From the NCBI GenBank assembly GCA_019752295.1, contig JAIEMK010000054.1:1-40836 (forward strand): 40,836 nucleotides of DNA, in the 5' to 3' direction. Every line of letters begins with the position of its first letter. The first letter of the stretch is position 1. The stretch is from Chitinophagaceae bacterium (lineage in GTDB: Bacteria; Bacteroidota; Bacteroidia; Chitinophagales; Chitinophagaceae). This document shows positions 24,189-34,469 of the stretch, one piece after another. A program made the position numbers and the translations under genes. The notes below the pieces were generated by a model. That model was not told the origin of the DNA and searched no databases. It was given only the letters and a program-made list of their open reading frames with translations.

Positions 24189-27100
24189 CTAGTCTTTATT
24201 CTTAATTCCAATTACTGGAACCTGTTTTTCATTGATCATTTTATTATAAGCTTTCAGATCAACGTCCAATATTTTTTTCAATTTAGCCAATTGCAGATCG
24301 GCCTGAGCGCCAAGTTCAGCAAGGGTTTCACGCGATTGCTTACTCGGCGGGTTTTGTCCGCTCGCAGCTACCCCATATAAACCTGCTAACTTATCATTGA
24401 TCCTGATTGGAAAATTCAACACATCCTGAAAGCTTTTTGATTTTGTTTGGTACAATGCTTCTTCGATTGCGGTTAGTTGTTTATTGATGCTATCGCCCTG
24501 CATTCTGATTTCTTTATTAGCAGCAGTATCCAACTTTGCTGTGAAATCGTTAATCTGTGTTCTTAGTGAGCGAAGATGTTTAATGCCCACTTGTACTTCG
24601 CTAAACTTATCGCGTATCTGCAATAAAAATCCAATCTGTGCATCGTAATCCGCTTCAGTCATTTTATAATTCGGATCTGCTTTAATTACAAAAGGAATAT
24701 CTACAGAATCTTTATCGTATCGGAAACGGGCATTGTATTTTCCCGGAGCGGCTTTCACAGAACCAATACTGCCATTCCAAAGAATCATACCATCTGCTTT
24801 TTCTGCAGGCGAATAATTCATATCCCAAACAAACTGATTCAAGCCTGCAGAAAAATCAAGTTTATCATCCCCGTCTTTCATCGCTTTATGAAATGTCTTG
24901 ATTATTTTATGCTGCTTATCAAAAATGCTGATCGTAACTTTTGACGAATCAGTTGCATCCTTCAGAAAATAATTAAACACCACTCCCGATGCGGGGTTCT
25001 CTCCCATATTCTGCAAACCACTGCCCCCGCTACCCCTACGCCTTCTGCCGCCACCCTCTGTTCGGTATGCATCATTCACATCAAACACGTGCAAGCGCTT
25101 ACTCAACACATCATCCGATTTCTGTTGCAATAAACTCAAATCATCAATCACCCAAAACGCACGCCCCTGTGTGGCAAGAATCAGATCATTGTCTTTAATG
25201 GTCATATCCGTAATCGGAACAATCGGCAGATTCAGTTGAAATTTTTTCCAACTAGCACCAAAATCATAACTGATATACATACCGTATTCTGTTCCCGCAT
25301 ACAATAATCCTGCGCGCTTATGATCGGCACGTACTGCCCTTGTAAAGTGCATTTTATCGATGCCATTGGTGATGGTCTGCCAGCTCTTACCATAGTCTTC
25401 GGTTTTAAAAATATAGGGGGTAAAATCATCCGACTTATATTTTGTTCCCACCACATATGCTGTTCCTTTTTTAAACGGATCTGTTTCAATACAATTCCAC
25501 ATCATCCATTTTCCGGCAGCAGCAGGAGTTACATTTTCCCAATTCTTTCCGCCATCCTTACTCATGCTCAACACACCATCGTCGCTACCCACCCACAACA
25601 AATCTTTTTCCAAAACAGATTCTGTTCCCGTAAAAATGGTACAGTAATATTCTACAGAAGTATTGTCTTTTGTAATGGGTCCGCCACTCGAAGCCTGCTT
25701 ACTTTTATCGTTAGTAGTTAAATCCGGACTAATTGTTTCCCAACTTTGTCCTTCGTTTTCAGTTACAAATAAATGATTACCTCCCGCATATAAACGCTTT
25801 GGATTATGTGGCGAAAAGAAGAATGGAAAATTCCACTGAAAACGATATTTCTGCACATCAGCGCCCGCACCCATGGGGTTATCGGGCCATACATTGATGG
25901 CCCTGTTCTCTCCCGTTTTATGATCTAGTCTCGAAAGGTATCCCCCATAATTACCCCCATACACCACATCCGGATTCAAGGGATCTGCCACTACATATCC
26001 ACTCTCGGCACCTGCAGTGGATTCCCAATCCCTTTCTGTAATGCCCGCACTAGCACTGCGACTCTTGATACGAATAGTGGAATTATCTTGTTGCGCTCCC
26101 AAAATATGATAAGGAAAAGCATTATCTGTTGTTACCCGATAAATCTGCGCAGTAGGCTGGTTCATTAAACTGCTCCAGTTATTGGCAGCATCATAACTTA
26201 CTTGTGCGCCACCATCATCCGCAACAATCATCCTGTTACCATCCTCCGGATCAATCCATAAATCATGATGATCGCCATGCGGTGTATTCATATCAGCGAA
26301 TGTTTTTCCACCATCCCTACTCACCATAAATTCTACATTCGGACAATATACCAGATTCTCATTCTTTGGATCCACAAATACTTTACTGTAATACCATGCA
26401 CGCTGACGAATATTGTTATCACTACAAGTCAAGGTCCAGGTTTCGCCTGCATCGGTACTTACAAACAAACCGCCATTGGCATTTTCAACCAATGCAAATA
26501 ATTTATCCGTATTCGACGGAGCAACAGCTATTCCTACAATACCCCAAATACCTTTTGGTAATCCCTTATTAGTACTAATGTTTTTCCAGGTTTCACCACC
26601 ATCAACCGATTTATAAATCCCACTTCCTTCGCCACCACTTTCCATGCTATAGGGCTTGCGAATTACATGCCACATGCCTGCATATAATACCATCGGATTT
26701 CCTGGCTCCATTACTAAATCAGAACATCCTGTTTGATTATTTGCAAAAAGTGTTTTCTTCCAGGTCTTTCCACCATCAGTTGTTTTATAAACACCACGCT
26801 CTTCATTGGGCCCGAATAAATGCCCCATCACACCTACCCAAACCGTATTCGGATCTTTTGGATGAATAATGATATTGGTGATATGCCTGCCGTCTTTTAA
26901 TCCCAAATTGTTCCAACTGCGGCCTCCATCCACCGAACGCCATATGCCACCCAAACCCTCTGCTACATTGCCTCGCATGGTGTTCTCTCCCTCTCCCACA
27001 TAAATAATCGATTCATCACTCGGTGCCACTTCTACAGCGCCGATGGTGCCTCCGAAATATTTGTCACTGATATTTTTCCAGTTACTACCACCATCAGTAG

Positions 27101-27347
27101 TTTTCCAAACACCACCACCGGTGCTGCCAAAATAAAAAGTCATTTTATTTTTATAACTGCCGGTAACAGCTCCACTTCGTCCGCCTCTAAAGGGACCAAT
27201 CTGGCGATATTTTATTTTTGAAAACAAAACCGAATCTGTATTCGATTCAGTAACACTTACTGCAGCAGCTTTTGCATTTTTCTTTTGCGCAAAAGCAGAT
27301 ACAATTAGCATACTCGCTACTAAAAGCAGGAGGGGATACTTTCTCAT
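24189..27347 (-). CDS. Exported BNR/VPS10 (sortilin-like) beta-propeller protein
   Basis: A 1052-residue protein with a signal peptide (RKYPLLLLVASMLIVSAFAQ). Residues ~40-730 contain many Asp-box/BNR repeats (GGVWKTTDGGSNWKNIS, GIWRSVDGGRSWNNLG, GVYKTTDGGKTWKK, GIYKSVDGGETWKNIS and more), which build one or two beta-propellers like those of sortilin/VPS10 proteins and some glycosidases. A Gly/Arg-rich linker (about 775-790) is followed by a beta domain and a coiled-coil-like helical end. Known relatives in Bacteroidota are annotated as glycosyl hydrolase or VPS10 proteins, without a proven activity. It lies 67 bp downstream of the GH31 gene on the same strand and may be cotranscribed with it. 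Confidence 0.88.
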   Translation of the reverse strand: MRKYPLLLLVASMLIVSAFAQKKNAKAAAVSVTESNTDSVLFSKIKYRQIGPFRGGRSGAVTGSYKNKMTFYFGSTGGGVWKTTDGGSNWKNISDKYFGGTIGAVEVAPSDESIIYVGEGENTMRGNVAEGLGGIWRSVDGGRSWNNLGLKDGRHITNIIIHPKDPNTVWVGVMGHLFGPNEERGVYKTTDGGKTWKKTLFANNQTGCSDLVMEPGNPMVLYAGMWHVIRKPYSMESGGEGSGIYKSVDGGETWKNISTNKGLPKGIWGIVGIAVAPSNTDKLFALVENANGGLFVSTDAGETWTLTCSDNNIRQRAWYYSKVFVDPKNENLVYCPNVEFMVSRDGGKTFADMNTPHGDHHDLWIDPEDGNRMIVADDGGAQVSYDAANNWSSLMNQPTAQIYRVTTDNAFPYHILGAQQDNSTIRIKSRSASAGITERDWESTAGAESGYVVADPLNPDVVYGGNYGGYLSRLDHKTGENRAINVWPDNPMGAGADVQKYRFQWNFPFFFSPHNPKRLYAGGNHLFVTENEGQSWETISPDLTTNDKSKQASSGGPITKDNTSVEYYCTIFTGTESVLEKDLLWVGSDDGVLSMSKDGGKNWENVTPAAAGKWMMWNCIETDPFKKGTAYVVGTKYKSDDFTPYIFKTEDYGKSWQTITNGIDKMHFTRAVRADHKRAGLLYAGTEYGMYISYDFGASWKKFQLNLPIVPITDMTIKDNDLILATQGRAFWVIDDLSLLQQKSDDVLSKRLHVFDVNDAYRTEGGGRRRRGSGGSGLQNMGENPASGVVFNYFLKDATDSSKVTISIFDKQHKIIKTFHKAMKDGDDKLDFSAGLNQFVWDMNYSPAEKADGMILWNGSIGSVKAAPGKYNARFRYDKDSVDIPFVIKADPNYKMTEADYDAQIGFLLQIRDKFSEVQVGIKHLRSLRTQINDFTAKLDTAANKEIRMQGDSINKQLTAIEEALYQTKSKSFQDVLNFPIRINDKLAGLYGVAASGQNPPSKQSRETLAELGAQADLQLAKLKKILDVDLKAYNKMINEKQVPVIGIKNKD

Positions 27348-27414
27348 ATTGTTTAGAATTAGTCGATTAAGATACTAAGCTAAATACTACGAATAAAATA
27401 GAAATGATAAATGG

Positions 27415-29814
27415 CTACCATCGAATCTGCAATTCAACCGGCTTGCCGGTAAATACAAATGGAATTGTCAACAACTGTTGTTTGCCTAAATTCCAAATAG
27501 CTTGCTCTCCGGTACTTACACCTTTTATTTCGGTAGCATCCAAAACAGCAACTGTTTTATGATTAATCAGAATTTGTTTGGGTAGTACTTCTATTCCGGG
27601 AATCTTCAATGTTATTCGGGTAGTTAGCGGCTTTCCGTTGTATGCTCCTCCATTCGAATGTATCGCAAAATCAAAGCCCGCATTGGTTATTCCATTGCTA
27701 CTAAACTCAATCAATTCAAACTGTTTGGAACTGATCGAATTTTTTGAAACACCATCATCCTGATACAACTGATAAGCGCTCTTTTTTTCAGACAGTACAT
27801 ACAGCACATTTAATTCCCCATTTTTTTGTTCCGTTGTGTTCTTCACTTTTGCAGGATACTCAGGCACAAAACTTCCCGCTTTTACAAACACCGGATATTG
27901 ATAGTTACTTGTATTATAACTGATCGTTTGATTTCCGTTATAAAAATTATTTGCATAATAGTCGTACCACCTTCCTTCGGGTAAATAAACTTTTCTGGCT
28001 GCTTGTCCTTTCACAGTAACGGGTGCAATCAAAAACGCATCGCCCCAAAGAAATTCGTCTCCCGTTTTCACCGCATTGCTATCATTGGCGTATTGATAAT
28101 ACAAGGGCTTAATCAATGGTTCTCCATACGCAGCCTGACGATAAGCGAGTGTATAATTATATGGCAACAACCTGTAACGCTGATCCACAACCGATTTTAC
28201 TTTATCCAATACCGATGCATCGGCCAGTGCGGGTTCGCTTGGATAACTAAATGCATTGGGGTCTACGCTATACAATGCAGTTCCATGCGGGCGAAAAATG
28301 GGTGTAAACAAAGAAAACTGCAACCACCTCAAATATAATTCTGCATCGCCCTCACCCATCGCAAATCCACCTGCATCGCTATGTATATAAGGAATGCCAC
28401 TCATACTCATGCCGAGCATATTGGTTAACTGCGATCTTAATCCACTCCAGTTACGGCTCACGTCTCCTGTCCATGGAAAAATACTATAACGTTGACTACC
28501 CGAAAATCCGGAGCGGTTTAAATGAAACAACCGCGTATTGGGAAACGATTTGGCGTAGTTATCAAACAACATTTTATTCCAGTAGTGTCCGTACAAATTG
28601 TGTACTTCATCTGCTTTCATCATTCTTTGAACACCTAGGTCTTTCAGATTATGCAACATATCGGAAGGATGTTTTTCGGGCTCGCCCAAATCGGTCCACC
28701 AACCTGCTATACCGTTGGCAATTTGTTTTTTATAATGATAGTTCCACAACCAGTCTCCCGCATCTTTTCTAAAAATATCGAGTAGTCCGCCCTTCCCAAA
28801 ATAAAAGTCCTTCAGCTCATAGGCCTTACCCACACTGTCTTTCGCGAGATATGTTTCCGCAAAAGGGTAGGCTTTTGTTTGTTTTAAAAAGAAGGGCTCG
28901 GTGATCAGAATACTATTCAACTGATCTTTTTTTAAATCAGCGATCATTTGTGTAGGGTTGGGCCATTTGTTTTTATTCACCCAATCAATATTTCCCATGG
29001 TGCCCTTGATGCTATCACCAAACCAGAACAAATCAAAGATCACTGCGTCAAAAGGAATTTTCTCTGCCCGCATTTTTCCGGCGATTTCTTTTACTTGTTT
29101 CTCGCTGGTGTATCCAAACCTGCTCATAAAATTGCCCATCGCCCATTTAGGTGGAAGGGGTTGGTTGCCAGTGAGTTTTTGATAAGAAGTAAGAATTTGC
29201 TGATAATTATTTCCGAAAATGATATATACGTTTAATTCACCACTTACAAAACCTGTTTCAAAAATGTTGGGATTTGTTTTACCAATATCAGCAAAGCCTT
29301 TCGAGCCGTTATCAAAAAATAACCCGTATCCATTTGAAGAAGTAAAGAAGGGAATAGAAAAGTTTAGGTTGTCGGCACCTTCTCCATAACCATACCATGG
29401 ATTGTTATAAAGATTAAATCGGAAACCCCTTCTGTTTAAAGGCAAGGCCCTCTCGCCTCCTCCAAAAATCATTTCCCCCTCCTGCAATGGTATCTGAAAC
29501 CCACGCCATTCCTTATTTTGATCTGTTACATTCAATACCAAGTTTTTATTTTTACCTAAATACAGTTTCCCGGATTCTACTAAAAACAAACTGGTATCAA
29601 CAATATCTTTTTTGGGGAGCACCACTGCATTGGTAATTTTTTCCCCCTGCGCATATCCCTTGGGTTTAAAACCTACTTTAATAATATTTGTTGCGTATTG
29701 TTCAAAATACCAATCGCCTTTTTCTGTTTTAATTGTTTTTACAGAACCATTCTGAGCTATTGAAACATTACTGAAAATCAAACAACTTAAAAGGGCAACA
29801 AAAAAAGATTTCAT
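27415..29814 (-). CDS. Exported GH31 alpha-glucosidase or alpha-transglucosylase
   Basis: A 799-residue glycoside hydrolase with a signal peptide (KSFFVALLSCLIFSNVSIAQ). An N-terminal beta-sandwich (to ~220) is followed by the TIM barrel: the nucleophile is Asp375 in WWTDLGEPEKHP and the acid/base probably Asp451 in WTGDVSRNW; IHSDAGGF (478-484) is the conserved third motif. C-terminal beta domains end near residue 799. The TDLGEPE form, in place of the usual DMNE, resembles the oligosaccharide 4-alpha-glucosyltransferase group of GH31 (Cellvibrio Agd31B type), so transfer may compete with hydrolysis; this is an inference. No susC/susD pair or other sugar gene is adjacent. A promoter box lies at 29844-29851. 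Confidence 0.92.
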   Translation of the reverse strand: MKSFFVALLSCLIFSNVSIAQNGSVKTIKTEKGDWYFEQYATNIIKVGFKPKGYAQGEKITNAVVLPKKDIVDTSLFLVESGKLYLGKNKNLVLNVTDQNKEWRGFQIPLQEGEMIFGGGERALPLNRRGFRFNLYNNPWYGYGEGADNLNFSIPFFTSSNGYGLFFDNGSKGFADIGKTNPNIFETGFVSGELNVYIIFGNNYQQILTSYQKLTGNQPLPPKWAMGNFMSRFGYTSEKQVKEIAGKMRAEKIPFDAVIFDLFWFGDSIKGTMGNIDWVNKNKWPNPTQMIADLKKDQLNSILITEPFFLKQTKAYPFAETYLAKDSVGKAYELKDFYFGKGGLLDIFRKDAGDWLWNYHYKKQIANGIAGWWTDLGEPEKHPSDMLHNLKDLGVQRMMKADEVHNLYGHYWNKMLFDNYAKSFPNTRLFHLNRSGFSGSQRYSIFPWTGDVSRNWSGLRSQLTNMLGMSMSGIPYIHSDAGGFAMGEGDAELYLRWLQFSLFTPIFRPHGTALYSVDPNAFSYPSEPALADASVLDKVKSVVDQRYRLLPYNYTLAYRQAAYGEPLIKPLYYQYANDSNAVKTGDEFLWGDAFLIAPVTVKGQAARKVYLPEGRWYDYYANNFYNGNQTISYNTSNYQYPVFVKAGSFVPEYPAKVKNTTEQKNGELNVLYVLSEKKSAYQLYQDDGVSKNSISSKQFELIEFSSNGITNAGFDFAIHSNGGAYNGKPLTTRITLKIPGIEVLPKQILINHKTVAVLDATEIKGVSTGEQAIWNLGKQQLLTIPFVFTGKPVELQIRW

Positions 29815-29843
29815 ACAACTATTTTGAGATAATATAATACCTT

Positions 29844-29877
29844 CAAATTTAGTATAAGAAAGCCATGAATCAGCAAA
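29844..29877 (-). promoter_or_regulatory. Promoter of the GH31 gene
   Basis: The minus strand reads TAAATTTG at 29851-29844, an exact TAnnTTTG, 29 bp before the ATG at 29814, with TTTG at 29877-29874, 22 bases further upstream and so one base beyond the usual 19-21. The -33 part lies inside the first codons of the divergent ade gene. Confidence 0.5.
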
Positions 29878-31523
29878 GCTTTACAATCACCGGGAACTTA
29901 GTAGATATCCGCAAAAAATCGATTTATGAAGCAAAAATTGAAGTGGTATCCGGAATCATCAAATCCATTACTCCAACCGGTAACAACGAAATACCCAGCA
30001 ATAATTTTATCCTTCCGGGATTCATCGATAGCCATGTACATATCGAAAGTAGCATGCTCATACCAAGTGAGTTTGCAAGAATAGCAGTTGTTCATGGTAC
30101 TGTTGCAACCGTAAGCGACCCGCACGAAATAGCCAATGTATGTGGCATGGAAGGTGTAGAATTCATGATCAACAATGGAAGGAAAGTTCCGTTCAAATTT
30201 AATTTCGGAGCTCCCAGTTGTGTGCCCGCAACCATTTTTGAAACTGCAGGTGCAGCATTGAATAGCGATGACGTAAAAAAATTATTGGAAAAAGATGAGA
30301 TCAAGTATCTGAGCGAAATGATGAACTTCCCCGGGGTACTCCATAAAGATCCGGAAGTAATGCAAAAACTGCGCGCTGCGCATACGCTTGGCAAACCCAT
30401 CGACGGTCATGCTCCCGGATTAAGGGGCGATACTGCCAAAGCATATATTGAGGCTGGAATTTCGACCGATCATGAATGCTTTACTGCAGATGAAGCCCTC
30501 GATAAATTAACCAATGGCATGAAGATCATCATCCGCGAAGGCAGTGCTGCTAAGAACTTTGAAGCATTGATCGACTTGCTCGAAGACTATCCTACTATGA
30601 TGATGTTTTGTAGCGATGATAAACACCCCGATAGTCTGGTAGCCGGACATATCAATCAATTGTGTGCACGCGCTATTGCTAAAGGAATTGATTTGTTTAC
30701 GGTGCTTCGTGCTGCCTGTGTAAACCCTGTGCTGCATTATAAACTGGATGTGGGCTTATTGTTTGAGGGCGATGATGCAGATTTTATTGTTACAGATTCG
30801 CTCTCCGAATTCAAAATTTTAAAAACTTTTATTAAGGGTCAACTCGTAGCAGCAGCAGGAAAATCTTTTATCGAGTCGGTATCTGAAGAACCCATCAATC
30901 AATTTGTTTGCGAAGAAATTAGCGAAACTGATTTAGCAATTCCTGTTGAAACTTATCCAAGCCAAAACGGATTGATCCCGGTAATGGAAGCGTTGGACGG
31001 ACAACTCATCACTAATAAATTATGGCTCGCACCAACAGTTGCTAATGGAAATTATATCAGCAATACAGAAAACGATCAACTCAAAATGGTTGTAGTAAAT
31101 CGCTACAGCACAGCACCCGTGGCAAAATGTTTTATTAAAAATTTTGGATTCAAAAAGGGCGCAATCGCTTCTTCTGTGGCGCATGATAGTCATAATATTG
31201 TGGCTGTGGGAGCCGATGACAAGAGTTTAATGCAGGCCATTAATTTAGTGATCCGCGAAAGAGGGGGTGTAAGTTGTGTGGATGGCAGCAATGAGTTGGT
31301 TTTAGGATTGCCTGTTGCCGGACTGATGAGTGCAAACGACGGGTACCAAGTTGCCGAAGCTTATACTGCCATCGATGCCATGGCTAAAGCGCTGGGAAGC
31401 AATCTACAAGCGCCTTTCATGACACTTAGCTTTATGGCGCTACTGGTAATACCACATTTAAAACTGAGCGATAAAGGATTGTTTGACGGAGATAATTTTT
31501 CGTTTATTCCGCTACAGGCTTAA
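29865..31523 (+). CDS. ade: Adenine deaminase
   Basis: A 552-residue metal-dependent enzyme that converts adenine to hypoxanthine and ammonia for purine salvage. Signature motifs: [14 protein letters not shown] (first two metal His), [27 protein letters not shown] and FCSDDKHPD, all typical of the AdeC/YicP type rather than the adenosine-deaminase-like type. The C-terminal adenine-deaminase domain is recognisable in [15 protein letters not shown] and [23 protein letters not shown]. Length is as expected. It is divergent from the GH31 gene with only 50 bp between start codons, and its stop overlaps that of anmK (TTAA at 31520-31523). Confidence 0.95.
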   Translation: MNQQSFTITGNLVDIRKKSIYEAKIEVVSGIIKSITPTGNNEIPSNNFILPGFIDSHVHIESSMLIPSEFARIAVVHGTVATVSDPHEIANVCGMEGVEFMINNGRKVPFKFNFGAPSCVPATIFETAGAALNSDDVKKLLEKDEIKYLSEMMNFPGVLHKDPEVMQKLRAAHTLGKPIDGHAPGLRGDTAKAYIEAGISTDHECFTADEALDKLTNGMKIIIREGSAAKNFEALIDLLEDYPTMMMFCSDDKHPDSLVAGHINQLCARAIAKGIDLFTVLRAACVNPVLHYKLDVGLLFEGDDADFIVTDSLSEFKILKTFIKGQLVAAAGKSFIESVSEEPINQFVCEEISETDLAIPVETYPSQNGLIPVMEALDGQLITNKLWLAPTVANGNYISNTENDQLKMVVVNRYSTAPVAKCFIKNFGFKKGAIASSVAHDSHNIVAVGADDKSLMQAINLVIRERGGVSCVDGSNELVLGLPVAGLMSANDGYQVAEAYTAIDAMAKALGSNLQAPFMTLSFMALLVIPHLKLSDKGLFDGDNFSFIPLQA

Positions 31524-32617
31524 GCATCCTGACCCATCCATACTGCGCCGCCAATGCTGCTTCTTCTTGCACCTGTAACGGTTTGCAAAACAGTATTTTC
31601 TTCGCGCCAGCGTAGTACTGCCAGTAAAGCCATGATCAATGCTTCTTTATAGTCAATCAATTCTGTTTCAGGCACAATTACTTCTACACCATAGCCACTT
31701 ACTGCTGCAGCAATTCTTTTTACCAAAAAGTGATTGTGTGCACCGCCACCAGTGACTAGTAATTTGGATGCAGCCAATGGTTTTTCTGCGTGCAACAAAT
31801 TTACTGCATAACCAATTTGCATCGCAATATGTTCGGCATAAGTTCTAAGTGCATCATTCGTTGAAATCCCTGCAGCCTTAATCATTGGGTAAATTTTATC
31901 CGTACCAAAATCGTTGGCCAGCGATTTCGGAAAATGTAATTTGTAATAATCAAGATTATTCAACTGCGTTAATAAACCGGTATGCAGCAATCCGGTTGCA
32001 GCCATTTCTCCCCCTGCATCGTAGGCTTTATCTACTTCGTTACAAAGCATGTTCATCACTCTGTTTGCGGCACAAACATCAAATGCAACGGGACCTTCAT
32101 TTCTATTAGCCGAGATATTTGCAATGCCCCCAAGATTTAATAAATACGCATAATCGGCAAGCAATAATTTTTCGCCCATCGGTACAATGGGTGCTCCCTG
32201 CCCACCCAATGCAATATCCATGATACGCAAATCGCTTACCGTATTAATTCCTGTTGTTGCAGCAATGGTAGCGCCATCGCCCAATTGCCCTGTCATCCCC
32301 AAATCCGGCGCGTGAAAACTAGTATGCCCGTGCGATCCAATCAACTGCACCTGATGTTGTAATGCATTTTCTGCAATAAAACGATTGACCGCTTCGCCAA
32401 TATATTTTCCAAATGCCGAGTGTAATAATAAATAGTCGTACGCCGATAAATGAATGGCATTCCTTAGTTGTTCTGTTAATGCTTCATCATAGGCATAACA
32501 GGCCGAGGTCTTAATGGAATAACTCCATTTTCCGGCAGTTTCTACCAACTCCGCAAATACCAGATCCAGTCCGTCGAGACTGCTCCCACTCATCACGCCA
32601 ATTGCCCTATAAAACAT
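31520..32617 (-). CDS. anmK: Anhydro-N-acetylmuramic acid kinase
   Basis: A 365-residue kinase that cleaves and phosphorylates 1,6-anhydro-MurNAc to MurNAc-6-phosphate in cell-wall recycling. Motifs: [15 protein letters not shown] (ATP phosphate loop), [33 protein letters not shown] and [14 protein letters not shown], all diagnostic of AnmK. The length is normal. MurNAc-6-P etherase (murQ) and an anhydromuropeptide permease are not in the window. It is divergent from upp (67 bp between starts) with an exact -7 box at 32658-32665. Confidence 0.96.
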   Translation of the reverse strand: MFYRAIGVMSGSSLDGLDLVFAELVETAGKWSYSIKTSACYAYDEALTEQLRNAIHLSAYDYLLLHSAFGKYIGEAVNRFIAENALQHQVQLIGSHGHTSFHAPDLGMTGQLGDGATIAATTGINTVSDLRIMDIALGGQGAPIVPMGEKLLLADYAYLLNLGGIANISANRNEGPVAFDVCAANRVMNMLCNEVDKAYDAGGEMAATGLLHTGLLTQLNNLDYYKLHFPKSLANDFGTDKIYPMIKAAGISTNDALRTYAEHIAMQIGYAVNLLHAEKPLAASKLLVTGGGAHNHFLVKRIAAAVSGYGVEVIVPETELIDYKEALIMALLAVLRWREENTVLQTVTGARRSSIGGAVWMGQDA

Positions 32618-32657
32618 AAATTTTCTATTACAGTGGTTTGATTTTAGTTTTATGCCC

Positions 32658-32665
32658 CAAAACTA
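32658..32665 (-). promoter_or_regulatory. Promoter -7 box for anmK
   Basis: The minus strand reads TAGTTTTG, an exact TAnnTTTG, 41 bp before the ATG at 32617. A weaker TAGTTTTA (32645-32652) points to upp on the plus strand, so the two divergent promoters overlap within 67 bp. Confidence 0.5.
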
Positions 32666-32684
32666 ACTGCAATTCTGTAAAGCC

Positions 32685-33338
32685 ATGATAGTAAATTTAA
32701 GTAAACAACATAGCCTGGTTAGCAACTGGGTATCTGAATTAAGGGATATCAACGTGCAGAACGACCGCATGCGTTTTCGTCGCAATCTGGAGCGTATTGG
32801 CGAAGTGGCAGCATACGAGATCAGTAAGGAGCTGGCTTATAAAACGGTTGAAATACCCACTCCACTAGGCATTCACGAAAGTATGGTGTTGGAGGAGCAG
32901 CCCGTTTTGGCCACAATTCTGAGAGCAGGATTACCCCTTCATCAGGGCATGATGAATTATTTCGACAAAGCAGATCATGCATTCATTTCAGCCTACCGGA
33001 AACACCATCGCGATGGCAGTTTTGAGATTAGCCTGGAGTATATGAGCAGCCCTTCTTTGGAAGATCGCATTCTAATTATCAGCGATCCGATGCTGGCTAC
33101 TGGCGCATCGCTGGTTAAAACCATCCAATATATGAAGGCCGAAGGCAACCCCAAAGCCATTCATGTGGTATCTGCTATTGCCTGCACAGTGGGTATTGAA
33201 TTTATTAGGCTTGCCGCCGGAAACGATATCAAGATTTGGTGTGGAGATATTGATGATGAGCTGACAGCAAAAGGATATATTGTTCCCGGTTTGGGTGATG
33301 CAGGCGATCTGGCTTTTGGCAATAAAATGCAATCCTGA
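32685..33338 (+). CDS. upp: Uracil phosphoribosyltransferase
   Basis: A 217-residue enzyme that joins uracil and PRPP to form UMP. The fold is marked by MRFRRNLERIGEVAAYEISKEL near the N-terminus, ILRAGLPLHQGMMNYF in the uracil-side loop, and the PRPP-binding ISDPMLATGASLV loop (usually DPMLATGGS). The end, IPGLGDAGDLAFGNK, is the family C-terminus with the uracil-contacting GDAGD. Length agrees. It forms a salvage cluster with the neighbouring anmK and ade genes. The gap to the next gene (33339-33438) shows no clear promoter or hairpin. Confidence 0.95.
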   Translation: MIVNLSKQHSLVSNWVSELRDINVQNDRMRFRRNLERIGEVAAYEISKELAYKTVEIPTPLGIHESMVLEEQPVLATILRAGLPLHQGMMNYFDKADHAFISAYRKHHRDGSFEISLEYMSSPSLEDRILIISDPMLATGASLVKTIQYMKAEGNPKAIHVVSAIACTVGIEFIRLAAGNDIKIWCGDIDDELTAKGYIVPGLGDAGDLAFGNKMQS

Positions 33339-33438
33339 TCTGCTCATCATCCCCCCCGGACGATAAATAGTTAATACGACGATAATTTTATTACTAGTAC
33401 GCTTTAACAAATTACTTCTTTATAAATTCGGGGAATTG

Positions 33439-34449
33439 ATGGGTAAATACAAACTAATTATCTTGATAGGATTTGTTTTTTTGTTGGGGAAAGCCTCAGC
33501 ACAGGACCCGCATTTTTCACAATTTTTCTCATCGCCTCTTACTTTGAATCCTGCTTTTACCGGCAAATTTTTCGGAACTTATCGCATTGCCGGAAATTAC
33601 CGCAATCAGTGGCCTACCATAAATAATGCATTTACTACTACTACCGGCTCAATTGATTTTCATATTCTTCAAAAAAATATTCCCTCAAACGATACCTGGG
33701 GCGTTGGCTTTGCAGGATATAATGATAACAGTTCGAATGGTGCTGTAAAATTTAATTATGCTTCCGTTTCAACAGCCTATCACAAAGGTCTTGATGAAGA
33801 TGGTAACCATCAGTTAGGGGTAGGCTTTCAGGTAACTTATGCCAATATGCTTATCAATACTGCACAACTAAAATTCGAAGATCAGTTAACGAATGCAGGT
33901 TTTACGGGCGTTACTTCAGAAGTATTTAATAACGCTACGCTACAATCAAATTACGTAGATGTAAATGCTGGTATTTTATACAACGGAAGTAGCAACGATC
34001 GCAATAATTTTTATTTCGGAATTAGCTTATACCATATCAACCGACCCAGACAACAATTTACAGGGGCAGTTTATAATTTAAATCCGAGGGCTACTTTAAA
34101 CGCGGGAGGATATTTTGCGTTAAGCGCTAATACTACTTTACACATTAGCGCCTTGCAAATGTTTCAGGGAGGCGCATCTGAAACCATGTTGGGCGGCGCA
34201 TTTCAGTTTACTGCCGACCCCGATGCAACAAAGCCTACCAGTTTCTTCGCAGGAAGTTGGATTCGCCTGAATGATGCACTGATTCCTTATCTGGGTTTGG
34301 AATACGATGATTTTAGATTGGGCATGAGTTACGATTATAATACATCCTCCTTAAAAACCGCTTCACTCAACCGTGGTGGTATAGAGCTCTCTCTGATTTA
34401 TGTTCGCAGACCAAGTACGGATAAACCTTTGAACTGTCCTAAATTTTAA
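33439..34449 (+). CDS. PorP/SprF family type IX secretion membrane protein
   Basis: A 336-residue outer-membrane beta-barrel protein. The signal peptide ends at KASAQ (about residue 22), directly followed by DPHFSQFFSSPLTLNPAFTG, the start signature of the PorP/SprF family. The repeated aromatic strands (YDDFRLGMSYDYNTS, GGIELSLIYVRR) fit a barrel, and the last residues KPLNCPKF are a typical family ending. SprF-like proteins assist secretion of partner adhesins through the type IX system; no large partner or other system gene is adjacent, so this copy is an orphan. The start is ATG at 33439; a TTG one codon earlier is less likely. Confidence 0.93.
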   Translation: MGKYKLIILIGFVFLLGKASAQDPHFSQFFSSPLTLNPAFTGKFFGTYRIAGNYRNQWPTINNAFTTTTGSIDFHILQKNIPSNDTWGVGFAGYNDNSSNGAVKFNYASVSTAYHKGLDEDGNHQLGVGFQVTYANMLINTAQLKFEDQLTNAGFTGVTSEVFNNATLQSNYVDVNAGILYNGSSNDRNNFYFGISLYHINRPRQQFTGAVYNLNPRATLNAGGYFALSANTTLHISALQMFQGGASETMLGGAFQFTADPDATKPTSFFAGSWIRLNDALIPYLGLEYDDFRLGMSYDYNTSSLKTASLNRGGIELSLIYVRRPSTDKPLNCPKF

Positions 34450-34469
34450 GAAATCATCTCGCTCAAAAA

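Noticed and set aside
25320..25721. 133-residue plus-strand frame opposite the BNR protein
   Set aside because: It mirrors Asp-box coding sequence on the other strand and has no family features.
24189..27347. DNA-level tandem repeats within the BNR protein gene
   Set aside because: The repeats are at protein level (Asp-box) and too diverged in DNA to be a separate repeat feature.
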